A stretch of DNA of 64,000 bases, from contig NZ_JABBGA010000005.1 of assembly GCF_012927165.1 (NCBI RefSeq), forward strand, positions 124,001-188,000. The letters run 5' to 3'. Source of the stretch: Zoogloea dura. Lineage in GTDB: Bacteria; Pseudomonadota; Gammaproteobacteria; Burkholderiales; Rhodocyclaceae. Position 1 is the first letter of the stretch, and every line of letters begins with the position of its first letter. The notes under the pieces were generated by a model. It was not told the DNA's origin and did not search any database. It saw only the letters and a list, made by a program, of their open reading frames with translations. Positions 56,835 through 64,000 of this stretch are shown here, piece after piece. A program made the translations under genes and the position numbers.

Positions 56835-57152
56835 TCAGGTGGCCAGATGCAGGGCCAGCCAGACGGTGTCCGGCCCCGTGGCGGCGACCCGGTGCCGGCG
56901 TCCGGCAGGGATCAGCAGCCAGTCGCCGGGGCTCAGGGCCAGCTGTTCGCCATCGCCGAAGGCCAGCTCGGCATGGCCCTGGACCAGCAGCACCCATTCG
57001 TCTTCGCTTTGCTCGTACCAGAAGCCGGCAGGGCTGGCGTGACCATGCGACACGATGCGCTCGAGGCGCAGGCCGGAGCGGGACAGCAGGGTCTGGAAAT
57101 GCTCTTCGACGCCCGGCGGGGGCAGGGGCGAAAGCAGGTTCTGAAGGAGCAT
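56835..57152 (-). CDS. Small cupin-domain protein
   Basis: A 105-residue single cupin barrel. Seen: GFWYEQSEDEWVLLVQGHAE (motif 1 region) and LSPGDWLLIPAGRRHRVAAT (motif 2, with PAGxxHR), which supply metal ligands. Function unknown; such cupins may act as small-molecule isomerases or sensors. It is followed leftward by the metallo-hydrolase gene after 59 bases. Confidence 0.82.
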   Translation of the reverse strand: MLLQNLLSPLPPPGVEEHFQTLLSRSGLRLERIVSHGHASPAGFWYEQSEDEWVLLVQGHAELAFGDGEQLALSPGDWLLIPAGRRHRVAATGPDTVWLALHLAT

Positions 57153-57526
57153 CCGGAGAGGGGCGGTAGAAATGGCGGGATGAGCGGGCTAAATCAGAAG
57201 CCTGTCATTGCCGACAATAAGGGCCAGGGGGCAGCAGAAAAGAAAAAGGGCCACGCCGGGGAGACATCTCTGTGGGGTCTTGTGGGGGTATTGTAAGTGC
57301 CCCGGCGGGCCTTCCTTCATATTGACGCTTCCATCGTACGGGGTGTGGCCCTCATCCACAAATTGAATCCGGTGATGGACCGGATAGTGAATGGCTATCA
57401 TATGCCCCGGATTTTCAGATTTGAGCCCATATTGGGTGGATGGGCTTCCCCGTTCATACCCCGGCAGGGCTAAGCTCGAACACGCAGGAAGACGGGGCAC
57501 ATTCCCGGAAATGTCCTGGAGAGACA
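57153..57526. other. Divergent promoter region without gene
   Basis: 374 bases between the leftward cupin gene and the rightward diguanylate cyclase gene. It should contain promoters for both. I find no tRNA, no hairpin with T-run and no convincing ORF; short frames (for example one ending at 57296) lack ribosome sites or family resemblance. Confidence 0.5.
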
Positions 57527-59965
57527 ATGGGACTGGTTTGGCAGCATTTTTTCGGATCCATGCGCACACGGATGGCCGCGGGGCTTCTGTTGGGTGCGAT
57601 GCTGGCTGTCTGGGGCAGCACCATCAGCCTGGGTTATGTGCTCAGGCAGGAAATGCTGGCCACCTTGTCTGCCCAGCAGTATTCGGTGGTGGGGCTGCTG
57701 GCGGATGAGATAGATCGCTCGGTGAACGAGCGGATGCGCGCCCTGGAAGCGCTGGCCGAGACCATTGATGCTGCGACGCTCGCCGATCCCGCCCGGCTCG
57801 ACGCGCTGCTGCGGCATCAGCCGGTGCTGCTGTCCCTCTTCAACTGGGGAGTGATGGTGACCGACGGCAAGGGTACGGCGCTGATCGACTTTCCCGAGTC
57901 CCTGCTGCGCAAGGGGAACAATTACGGGGACCAGGAGGTGGTGCGCCACGCCCTGGCAAGTGGCCGCAGCGGGGTGGGCGCGGCAGTGGTCGGCAAGACC
58001 ACGCACCAGCCCCTGGTGCCGGTGATCGCACCCATCAAGGACGGCAGGGGGCGGGTGATCGGTACCGTCATCGGCTTCATCAATCTGGCGGCCCCCAATT
58101 TCCTCGATGAGATCGGCGCCAACCGCTTCGGGCGTCAGGGCGGCTACCTGATCACCGAGCCCAAACGGCGCATCTTCATCGCCGGCACGGACAAGAGCCG
58201 CGTGATGCAGCCAGGGCCACCGCCGGGCATCAATCCGGTTTATGACCGCTACATCGATGGTTATGAAGGGTCCGGGGTGGCGCGCAGTTCGCGCGGGGTG
58301 GTGGAGCTGTCGTCTAGCCGCCGGATCCGGTCCACCGGGTGGTTGATGCAGTCCGTGCTGCCGGCCGATGAGGCCTTTGCGCCGCTGTACAGCCTGGAGT
58401 GGCGTCTGCTCGCGGTGGCGGGCGGGCTGACCCTGCTGGCCGGGGGCCTGGTGTGGTGGTGGCTGCGGCGGGAGCTCAAGCCATTGGGCGAGGCATCGGA
58501 CATGCTCAAGGCGATGCGGGACGGTGCGATTCCGCGGCAAGCCCTGCCTATCCACCGGGATGACGAGATCGGTGCCCTGGCGGGGGCCTTCAACGGCTTG
58601 CTGGAAACCATCCAGGAGGGCGAGGCGCGGGCCGCCGAGCACACCTTCAACCAGCGCCTGCGGGCCATCGTGGCCCAGGTGCCCGGAGTGGTCTTCCAGT
58701 ACCGGATCGGTGGCGACGGCCACCATTCCCTGCCCTATGTCAGCGATGCGGTGCGTGACTCATGGGGCCTGGCGCCGGGTGATCTGGCGAGGGACGCGGG
58801 CGTTCTCCGGCAGGCGGTGCATCACGATGACCGGGATGGTTTTGCGGCGAGTCTGCGGGCCTCGGCGGAGTCCATGGGGCCGTGGCGGCTGGAGTTCCGC
58901 ATCGATCATCCGCTGCGTGGCGTGCGCTGGATGCGGCTGGATGCGCTGCCTGAGGCTGGTGGCGAGGGTTGCGTCACCTGGCAGGGCTTCGCCATGGACA
59001 TCACCGATGCCAAGGCCAGCGAGAGCGAGCTGCGCATTGCGGCGGCCACCTTCGAGACCCAGGAGGGCATCTTCATCACCGATGCGGACGAGCGCATCGT
59101 GCGGGTCAACCAGGCTTTCACCGCGATGACCGGATACACCGCCCGCGAGGTCGTCGGGCAGACGCCCCGGATGCTCCGCTCGGGTCGTCACGGGCCGGAG
59201 TTCTACCGCCGTCTGCGGGAGGGGCTGGCACGGGATGGCTTCTGGCGTGGCGAGATGTGGAATCGGCGCAAGAGTGGCGAGATCTTCGTGGAATGGGTGA
59301 CGATCTCGACGGTGCGCGATCAGCAGGGGCGCCTCACCCACTATGTGGCGGCCTTCTCGGACATCACCGAGCACAAGAAGGCGGAGGAGCAGATCCACCG
59401 GCTGGCCTTCTATGATCCACTGACCCATCTGCCCAATCGCCGGCTGTTCCATGATCGTTTTGAGCAGGCCCTGGCGGCAAGCGCCCGCAACGGCAGCAGG
59501 GGCGCCCTGGTCTTCCTGGATCTGGATGGCTTCAAGGGGCTCAACGACAGCCGCGGCCACGTGGTGGGGGACCAACTGCTGACCGAGGTGGCGCGTCGCC
59601 TGAGCCTGTGCGTGCGCGAGTCGGATACGGTGGCGCGTCTGGGCGGCGACGAGTTCGTGGTGATCCTGGAAGACCTGGATGACGGCCAGCACGCTGCCAC
59701 GGCACATGCCGGGCGGGTCGCCGAAAAGCTGCGCGAGGTGCTGAGCCAGCCCTATCTGCTGGCGTCGTCGGAGGGGGGCGACGCGGTGACCCACCGCTGT
59801 ACGGCCAGCATCGGGGTATGCCTGTTCCAGGGGCACGGCCTGTCGCGGGATGAGCTGATCCGCCGGGCTGACGTGGCCATGTACGACGCTAAATCTGCCG
59901 GGCGGAATACCGTCCGGTTCTTCCGCCCGGAGGGCGGGGAGCAGCAGGCCGACGATCCGGCCTGA
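57527..59965 (+). CDS. Membrane diguanylate cyclase with Cache, HAMP and PAS domains
   Basis: An 812-residue signalling protein. Seen in order: membrane helix (about 14-38, AAGLLLGAMLAVWGSTISLG), an extracytoplasmic dCache-like domain (about 40-290), a second helix (about 293-312), HAMP (about 313-370), two PAS/PAC units (about 385-505 and 510-630; AGNPAFTAM-like VNQAFTAMTGYTAREVVGQT), then a GGDEF domain (about 640-800) with DLDGFKGLND and the active-site GGDEF at about 706. No EAL domain follows, so it should make c-di-GMP in response to an outside ligand and a cytoplasmic cue. ATG 57527 follows GGAGAG; the frame opening at 57440 has none. Confidence 0.9.
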   Translation: MGLVWQHFFGSMRTRMAAGLLLGAMLAVWGSTISLGYVLRQEMLATLSAQQYSVVGLLADEIDRSVNERMRALEALAETIDAATLADPARLDALLRHQPVLLSLFNWGVMVTDGKGTALIDFPESLLRKGNNYGDQEVVRHALASGRSGVGAAVVGKTTHQPLVPVIAPIKDGRGRVIGTVIGFINLAAPNFLDEIGANRFGRQGGYLITEPKRRIFIAGTDKSRVMQPGPPPGINPVYDRYIDGYEGSGVARSSRGVVELSSSRRIRSTGWLMQSVLPADEAFAPLYSLEWRLLAVAGGLTLLAGGLVWWWLRRELKPLGEASDMLKAMRDGAIPRQALPIHRDDEIGALAGAFNGLLETIQEGEARAAEHTFNQRLRAIVAQVPGVVFQYRIGGDGHHSLPYVSDAVRDSWGLAPGDLARDAGVLRQAVHHDDRDGFAASLRASAESMGPWRLEFRIDHPLRGVRWMRLDALPEAGGEGCVTWQGFAMDITDAKASESELRIAAATFETQEGIFITDADERIVRVNQAFTAMTGYTAREVVGQTPRMLRSGRHGPEFYRRLREGLARDGFWRGEMWNRRKSGEIFVEWVTISTVRDQQGRLTHYVAAFSDITEHKKAEEQIHRLAFYDPLTHLPNRRLFHDRFEQALAASARNGSRGALVFLDLDGFKGLNDSRGHVVGDQLLTEVARRLSLCVRESDTVARLGGDEFVVILEDLDDGQHAATAHAGRVAEKLREVLSQPYLLASSEGGDAVTHRCTASIGVCLFQGHGLSRDELIRRADVAMYDAKSAGRNTVRFFRPEGGEQQADDPA

Positions 59966-59984
59966 CCGCTCCGCGGCGCCTGCC

Positions 59985-61217
59985 TCAGGGCAGGACCTTG
60001 TCGATGCTCAGCTGAAGGTTCTTGGCTCCGGGCTTCACCGGCACCAGCTCGCCGCTCAGGTCGCCGGACTTGGGAATGGCATCGCCGGACTTGGAGATGC
60101 GGGCCTCGATGCGCAGTTCGCCCGCCGACGAGAGCTTCATGTCCGGGCTCATGGCCATACTGTCGTCCAGGGTGAAGTCGCGGGGCAGGTCGGCGGCGCG
60201 GATGCGCAGGACGGCCAGCGGCATGCGCGGCCCCTGGGCGGCGCGGGCGAAGATGAAGACCACGTCGTCTGCTGCGGCCTTGCCGGCCAGGGCCGGGGCC
60301 AGGCTCACGCGGCCGCTCACCGCCGTTGCCGTGGTGCTTGCGGCAGCCTTGGCCGGGGCGGCGGGCTGTGCGGCAGGCGCAGCCTGACCCATCTGGCTGC
60401 GTACCTTCTCGATGCCGGCGGACAGGTTGCGGGCATCTTCGGAGTCGGGTGGCACCTGGGCCAGGACGCGTTCCCAGTGGCGCAGGGTGGCGGGGTAGTC
60501 CTGCCGGAAGTAGGCATCGGTGCCGGCCAGGACGAGGGCCCTGGGGTTGTCCGGCTGATCCTTGAGCACGCGCTTGAGCAGCGCCGCACCGCGGCCTTCG
60601 ACCTTGCCCTGGTTCATCTCGGCGGACAATTCGGACACTTCGAGCATCAGCTCCGGATCCGACTCCATCGCGGCGCCAGCCTTGTCGAAGGCCTTGGCGG
60701 CGTCATCGAAGCGACCCATCACCTTGTAGCTGCGGCCGAGCATGACCCAGCCCTGGGGGTTGTCGGGGTTCTGCTCGAGGCGTGAGGCCAGCTTGGCGAC
60801 CATCTCCTCCACTTCCGCGGCGGAGGGGCTGGCGGCGGCCTGCTGGGCTGCCGGGTCGAGGGCGGCCGGGGTGCCGATCAGCAGGTAGAGGGCGATGGCG
60901 GCGGCGGGCAGGGCTACGGTCAGGCCGATGGCTGTACGCGGCAGGCGGCGCTGGGCATCAGGCTCCGCCTGGGTGTCGGCGGCCACATCCTCGAGCACGC
61001 GGCGTTCGAGCTCCTCACGGGCGGTGGCGTGGTCGCCGGCTGACACCGCACCGCTCGCCAGGTCGCGGTCCAGCTCGGCGAGCTGGTCGCGGAAGATGGC
61101 GGTGTTGATGGATTGGCGGCTGTTTCCCGAGGATGACTTGCGGCGCAGCAGGGGCAGGCACAACAGGGCGAGGACCAGGGCCACAAGGGCCCCGGCGGCA
61201 ATCCAGAAGGCGGTCAT
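59985..61217 (-). CDS. ccmI: Cytochrome c maturation protein CcmI
   Basis: A 410-residue apocytochrome c chaperone. Seen: two N-terminal helices (FWIAAGALVALVLALLCLPL; about 95-115 TAIGLTVALPAAAIALYLLI), a basic cytoplasmic loop, TPR repeats (about 135-270; NPQGWVMLGRSYKVMGRFDD) and a C-terminal periplasmic domain (about 300-405). Known: CcmI presents apocytochromes to CcmF-CcmH. Overlaps ccmH by four bases; last gene of the leftward ccm operon in the window. Confidence 0.9.
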   Translation of the reverse strand: MTAFWIAAGALVALVLALLCLPLLRRKSSSGNSRQSINTAIFRDQLAELDRDLASGAVSAGDHATAREELERRVLEDVAADTQAEPDAQRRLPRTAIGLTVALPAAAIALYLLIGTPAALDPAAQQAAASPSAAEVEEMVAKLASRLEQNPDNPQGWVMLGRSYKVMGRFDDAAKAFDKAGAAMESDPELMLEVSELSAEMNQGKVEGRGAALLKRVLKDQPDNPRALVLAGTDAYFRQDYPATLRHWERVLAQVPPDSEDARNLSAGIEKVRSQMGQAAPAAQPAAPAKAAASTTATAVSGRVSLAPALAGKAAADDVVFIFARAAQGPRMPLAVLRIRAADLPRDFTLDDSMAMSPDMKLSSAGELRIEARISKSGDAIPKSGDLSGELVPVKPGAKNLQLSIDKVLP

Positions 61218-61705
61218 GCGTTGTCTTTCGGGGGGGCGGGGGGCGTGCCGAGCAGGGCTTGGGCGGCGGCCTTCTGCTCGTCGGACAAGGTGGTGGGGGT
61301 CAGGCGGGTGGCCCGGCGGCGCAGGTAGGCGATCAGCCCGAAAACAGCGCCGGCGAGGATCACGAAGGGGCCGAACCAGAGCAGCCAGGTGGTGGGCTTG
61401 ACCGGCGGGCGGTAGAGCACGAAGTCACCGTAGCGGGCCACCAGGTAGTCGCGGATCTCCGCGTCGCTCTTGCCGTCGTTGATCAGCTTGCGGACTTCCC
61501 GGCGCAGATCGTCGGCCAGCTCGGCGCGGGACGCGGCCAGGCTCTCGTTCTGGCAGACCAGGCAGCGCAGTTCTTCGGAAATGGTGAGCAGGCGGGCTTC
61601 CACCACCGGATTGTCGGCCATCGGGGTGGCTTCGGCGGCGAGGAGGGGAGCGCTGGCGCCCAGCGTCAGGGTGGTTGCGATGGCCATCAGGGAGGCGCGG
61701 ATCAT
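61214..61705 (-). CDS. ccmH: Cytochrome c maturation protein CcmH (CcmL)
   Basis: A 163-residue thiol-redox protein. Seen: signal peptide (LMAIATTLTLGASAPLLAAE), the reactive RCLVCQNES (Cys-x2-Cys, about residue 48), helical YFRDYLVARYG-type segment, and a C-terminal anchor (TWLLWFGPFVILAGAVFGLI). Known: reduces apocytochrome disulfides together with CcmG. One base separates its ATG from the ccmG stop. Confidence 0.93.
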   Translation of the reverse strand: MIRASLMAIATTLTLGASAPLLAAEATPMADNPVVEARLLTISEELRCLVCQNESLAASRAELADDLRREVRKLINDGKSDAEIRDYLVARYGDFVLYRPPVKPTTWLLWFGPFVILAGAVFGLIAYLRRRATRLTPTTLSDEQKAAAQALLGTPPAPPKDNA

Positions 61706-61706
61706 C

Positions 61707-62297
61707 TCAGGACTCCGTCGCCAGCTGGCGCGCCAGGGGCAGGATCTTCTTCTCGAGGGCCTCGGGCGTGATCGGGCCGATCTGCTTGAAGCGGATCACT
61801 CCCTTCTTGTCGATCAGATAGGTCTCGGGCACGCCATACACGCCGTAGTCGATCCCCACCCGACCGTCCATGTCAAGGACCGACAGGGTGTAGGGGTTGC
61901 CATGCTGGCTGAGCCAGGCGCCGGCGCGCTGACGGGTCAGGGCGAGCTCGTCATCGGCGGACAGCTTCTTGGCGTCGATGCCGCCGTCGCCCCGCACTTC
62001 CTTGTAGTTCAGGCCGACGATGGGCAGCCCGCCCTGTTTGGCGAAGGCCACCAGCAGCGGGTGTTCGGCCCGGCACGAAACGCACCACGAGGCCCACACA
62101 TTGAGCAGCCACACCTGGCCGCGCATGTCGGCGGGGGTGAAGCTCTTGTCGGGCGTTGCGAGGACGCCGAGTTTGAAGTCGGGTGCCGGCTTGCCCACCA
62201 GGGGCGAGGGAACCTCATGCGGATCGCGGTTGAGGCCGATGGCCAGGAAGACGACCAGGACCAGGAACAGCCCGAGGGGGATCAGGAAACGTTTCAA
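61707..62297 (-). CDS. ccmG: Thiol:disulfide interchange protein CcmG/DsbE
   Basis: A 196-residue membrane-anchored thioredoxin. Seen: N-terminal helix (FLIPLGLFLVLVVFLAIGL), active site NVWASWCVSCRAEHP (Cys-x2-Cys, about residue 81), and YGVYGVPETYLIDKKG with the cis-Pro. It keeps CcmH and the apocytochrome reduced in the periplasm. Overlaps the ccmF stop by four bases. Confidence 0.94.
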   Translation of the reverse strand: MKRFLIPLGLFLVLVVFLAIGLNRDPHEVPSPLVGKPAPDFKLGVLATPDKSFTPADMRGQVWLLNVWASWCVSCRAEHPLLVAFAKQGGLPIVGLNYKEVRGDGGIDAKKLSADDELALTRQRAGAWLSQHGNPYTLSVLDMDGRVGIDYGVYGVPETYLIDKKGVIRFKQIGPITPEALEKKILPLARQLATES

Positions 62298-64000
62298 GAT
62301 GCGGCTCCCTGGCCGGCCAGCTTGCCGGCCTGCGCAGCGGTTGATTTGATGCGGTAGCGGCGATCGGACGCGGCGAGCAGGCCACCGAGGGCCATGAAGA
62401 CGGCGCCGGCCCAGATCCAGCTGACGAAAGGCTTGTAATACACGCGCACGCTCCAGGCGCCGTCGCCGCCTTCCAGCGGGTCACCGAGGGATACGTAGAT
62501 GTCGCGGGTCAGGCCCGGGTCGATGAAGGCCTCGGTCATCGGCATGGCTGAGGACAGGTACTTGCGCTTCTCCGGATGCAGGGGCATCAGCACCTTGCCG
62601 TCGCGGATCAGCTCAAGATTGCCGCGGGCAGCGTTGTAGTTGGGGCCGGGCACGCTCTCCACGCCCAGGAAGCGGATCTGATAGTCGCCGGTCTGGACGG
62701 TGTCGCCGGGGGCCATGCGCACATCCTTCTCGGTTTCGTAGTGCTTGACCATGACAATGCCGACCAGGGTGACGGCGATGCCAACGTGGGCGAAGTGCAT
62801 GCCCCAGAAGGCCCGCGGCGGCAGGCTGGACTTGCTGCGGGCCAGGATCTGCAGCACCGACGAGCCGGTGATCCAGATGGCCAGACCGATGCCCAGCGCC
62901 ACCCCGGCCGACCAGCCGCCGAACAGGAAGGGCACACTCACGCCGCCCGTCACCGCAATGGCGAAGGCCAGGCGCACCGGGCGCACGATGTCGGCCAGCC
63001 GGGCTTCCTTCCAGCGTGCCACCGGGCCCACCGCCATGAGGAACAGCACCGGCACCATCAACGGCGCGAAGACTGCGTTGAAGTACGGGGGGCCGACCGA
63101 CAGCTTGCCCAGGTTGAGGGCGTCGATCACCAGCGGGTAGAGGGTGCCGAGCAGCACGGCGCCGGCGGCCGACAGCAGCAGCACGTTGTTGATCAGCAGC
63201 AGGGTTTCCCGGGACACCAGGGCAAAGGCCCCGCCCAGGCTGACCTTGGGCGCGCGCCAGGCGAAGAGGGTCAGGGAGGCACCCACCACCACCACCAGGA
63301 AGAGCAGGATGAAGACGCCACGTTTCGGATCGGAGGCAAAGGCATGCACCGAGCTCAGCACCCCGGAGCGGACCAGGAAGGTGCCCAGCAGCGACAGCGA
63401 GAAGGCGCCGATGGCCAGCAGCACGGTCCAGTTCTTGAAGCTGCCGCGCTTCTCGGTGACGGCCAGGGAGTGGATCAGCGCGGTGCCCACCAGCCAGGGC
63501 ATGAAGGAGGCGTTCTCCACCGGATCCCAGAACCACCAGCCACCCCAGCCCAGCTCATAGTAGGCCCAGATCGAACCCAGGCCGATGCCGAGGGTCAGGA
63601 AGATCCAGGCGGCGGTGGTCCAGGGGCGCGACCAGCGCGCCCAGGCCGCATCGAGGCGTCCCGACAGCAGGGCCGCGATGGCGAAGGCAAAGGCCACCGA
63701 GAAGCCCACGTAGCCCATGTAGAGCATGGGCGGATGGAAGATCAGGCCCGGGTCCTGCAGCAGCGGGTTGAGGTCGCGGCCCTCTTCGGCGCCGGGCAGC
63801 AGGCGTTCGAAGGGGCTGGAGGTGGCCAGGATGAACAGGATGAAGCCGAAGGCCACCAAGCCCAGCACGCCCTGCACCCGCGCCACCATGTCGTCCGGCA
63901 GGCTGCGCGAGAAGGCCGCCACGGCCAGTGACCACAGGGACAGCATCAGCACCCACAGCAGCAGGGAGCCCTCGTGGCCGCCCCACACGCCGGAGATGCG
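62294..64000 (-). CDS. ccmF: Cytochrome c heme lyase subunit CcmF (5' end beyond window)
   Basis: Minus-strand frame open through the window edge; 568 codons visible of about 650. Seen: the family's WWD domain, GWGGWWFWDPVENASFMPWL, next to the heme-binding region, many membrane helices, and the C-terminal periplasmic domain (about the last 150 codons). The first frame bases visible (RISGVWGGHEGSLLLW) belong to an early helix region with the conserved GGHEGS motif. The true start lies outside the window. Upstream ccm genes are expected there. Confidence 0.95.
   Translation of the reverse strand, partial: RISGVWGGHEGSLLLWVLMLSLWSLAVAAFSRSLPDDMVARVQGVLGLVAFGFILFILATSSPFERLLPGAEEGRDLNPLLQDPGLIFHPPMLYMGYVGFSVAFAFAIAALLSGRLDAAWARWSRPWTTAAWIFLTLGIGLGSIWAYYELGWGGWWFWDPVENASFMPWLVGTALIHSLAVTEKRGSFKNWTVLLAIGAFSLSLLGTFLVRSGVLSSVHAFASDPKRGVFILLFLVVVVGASLTLFAWRAPKVSLGGAFALVSRETLLLINNVLLLSAAGAVLLGTLYPLVIDALNLGKLSVGPPYFNAVFAPLMVPVLFLMAVGPVARWKEARLADIVRPVRLAFAIAVTGGVSVPFLFGGWSAGVALGIGLAIWITGSSVLQILARSKSSLPPRAFWGMHFAHVGIAVTLVGIVMVKHYETEKDVRMAPGDTVQTGDYQIRFLGVESVPGPNYNAARGNLELIRDGKVLMPLHPEKRKYLSSAMPMTEAFIDPGLTRDIYVSLGDPLEGGDGAWSVRVYYKPFVSWIWAGAVFMALGGLLAASDRRYRIKSTAAQAGKLAGQGAAS

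Noticed and set aside
57153-57526. A possible c-di-GMP riboswitch ahead of the diguanylate cyclase gene
   Set aside because: I could not find the conserved GEMM core or a terminator in this gap.

Overview
The window is the right-hand end of a large integrative and conjugative element (ICE) plus the chromosome it sits in. The host looks like a betaproteobacterium, probably a Rhodocyclales-type environmental bacterium. This rests on family recognition and GC-rich core genes (thiS-thiG-trmB, lysophospholipid acyltransferases, metK, cytochrome c maturation ccmIHGF); no database search was possible. The boundary is clear: a tRNA-Gly(CCC) gene at 50349-50422 is followed on its 3' side by a 622-residue tyrosine integrase facing away from it. 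That is the arrangement of the clc/PFGI-1 family of ICEs, which recombine into the 3' end of tRNA-Gly. Everything left of about 50350 is ICE; the other end lies outside the window.

ICE backbone (1-7013): the end of a PFL_4710-type protein, a PFL_4711-type secreted protein, a small membrane protein, a TraG N-terminal-domain membrane protein, a DUF3742 protein, a PrlF-YhaV toxin-antitoxin pair and a MobH-type TraI relaxase. A graveyard of mobile-element scraps (group II intron protein, IS5-type transposase; 7030-7652) marks where cargo begins.

Cargo 1 (7742-26533) is a TetR regulator followed by 12 very GC-rich, collinear, often overlapping genes. They encode a DUF2934 protein, an AarF/UbiB-type kinase, a patatin lipase, a prenyl-synthase-like protein lacking its aspartate motif, a lipid-type glycosyltransferase fused to a putative permuted papain-like domain, an RND pump with adaptor and outer-membrane channel, and a YbhGFSR-like ABC exporter. 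I do not recognise this combination as a described system. It is the best candidate for something new: a regulated unit that alters envelope lipids and exports hydrophobic compounds.

Cargo 2 (26662-32000) is decaying: an intact Old Yellow Enzyme gene, three broken genes (DUF5519, DOPA-dioxygenase-like, NmrA-like), an intact HxlR regulator, and a recombinase-in-trio-like remnant lodged in a broken IS66 transposase, bordered by a perfect 32-bp palindrome.

Cargo 3 (32259-45621) is a biphenyl/alkylbenzene catabolic cluster of lower GC. Its order is that of the LB400/KF707 bph operons (bphR1-A1-A2-X-A3-A4-B-C-H-J-I-D) but it lacks bphK. It is extended by a TodX-type outer-membrane channel and a second, TodF/CumD-type meta-cleavage hydrolase. 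Together these would import an aromatic hydrocarbon, dihydroxylate it, open the ring by meta cleavage and deliver acetyl-CoA, pyruvate and an aromatic or short-chain acid. bphJ and bphI are markedly richer in GC than their neighbours, so the operon is a mosaic.

The ICE ends with a regulatory trio (LysR, Xre, and a LysR-like protein without a DNA-binding domain) and the integrase. In the chromosome the most notable non-coding feature is a well-formed promoter, SAM-II-like riboswitch and intrinsic terminator ahead of metK.
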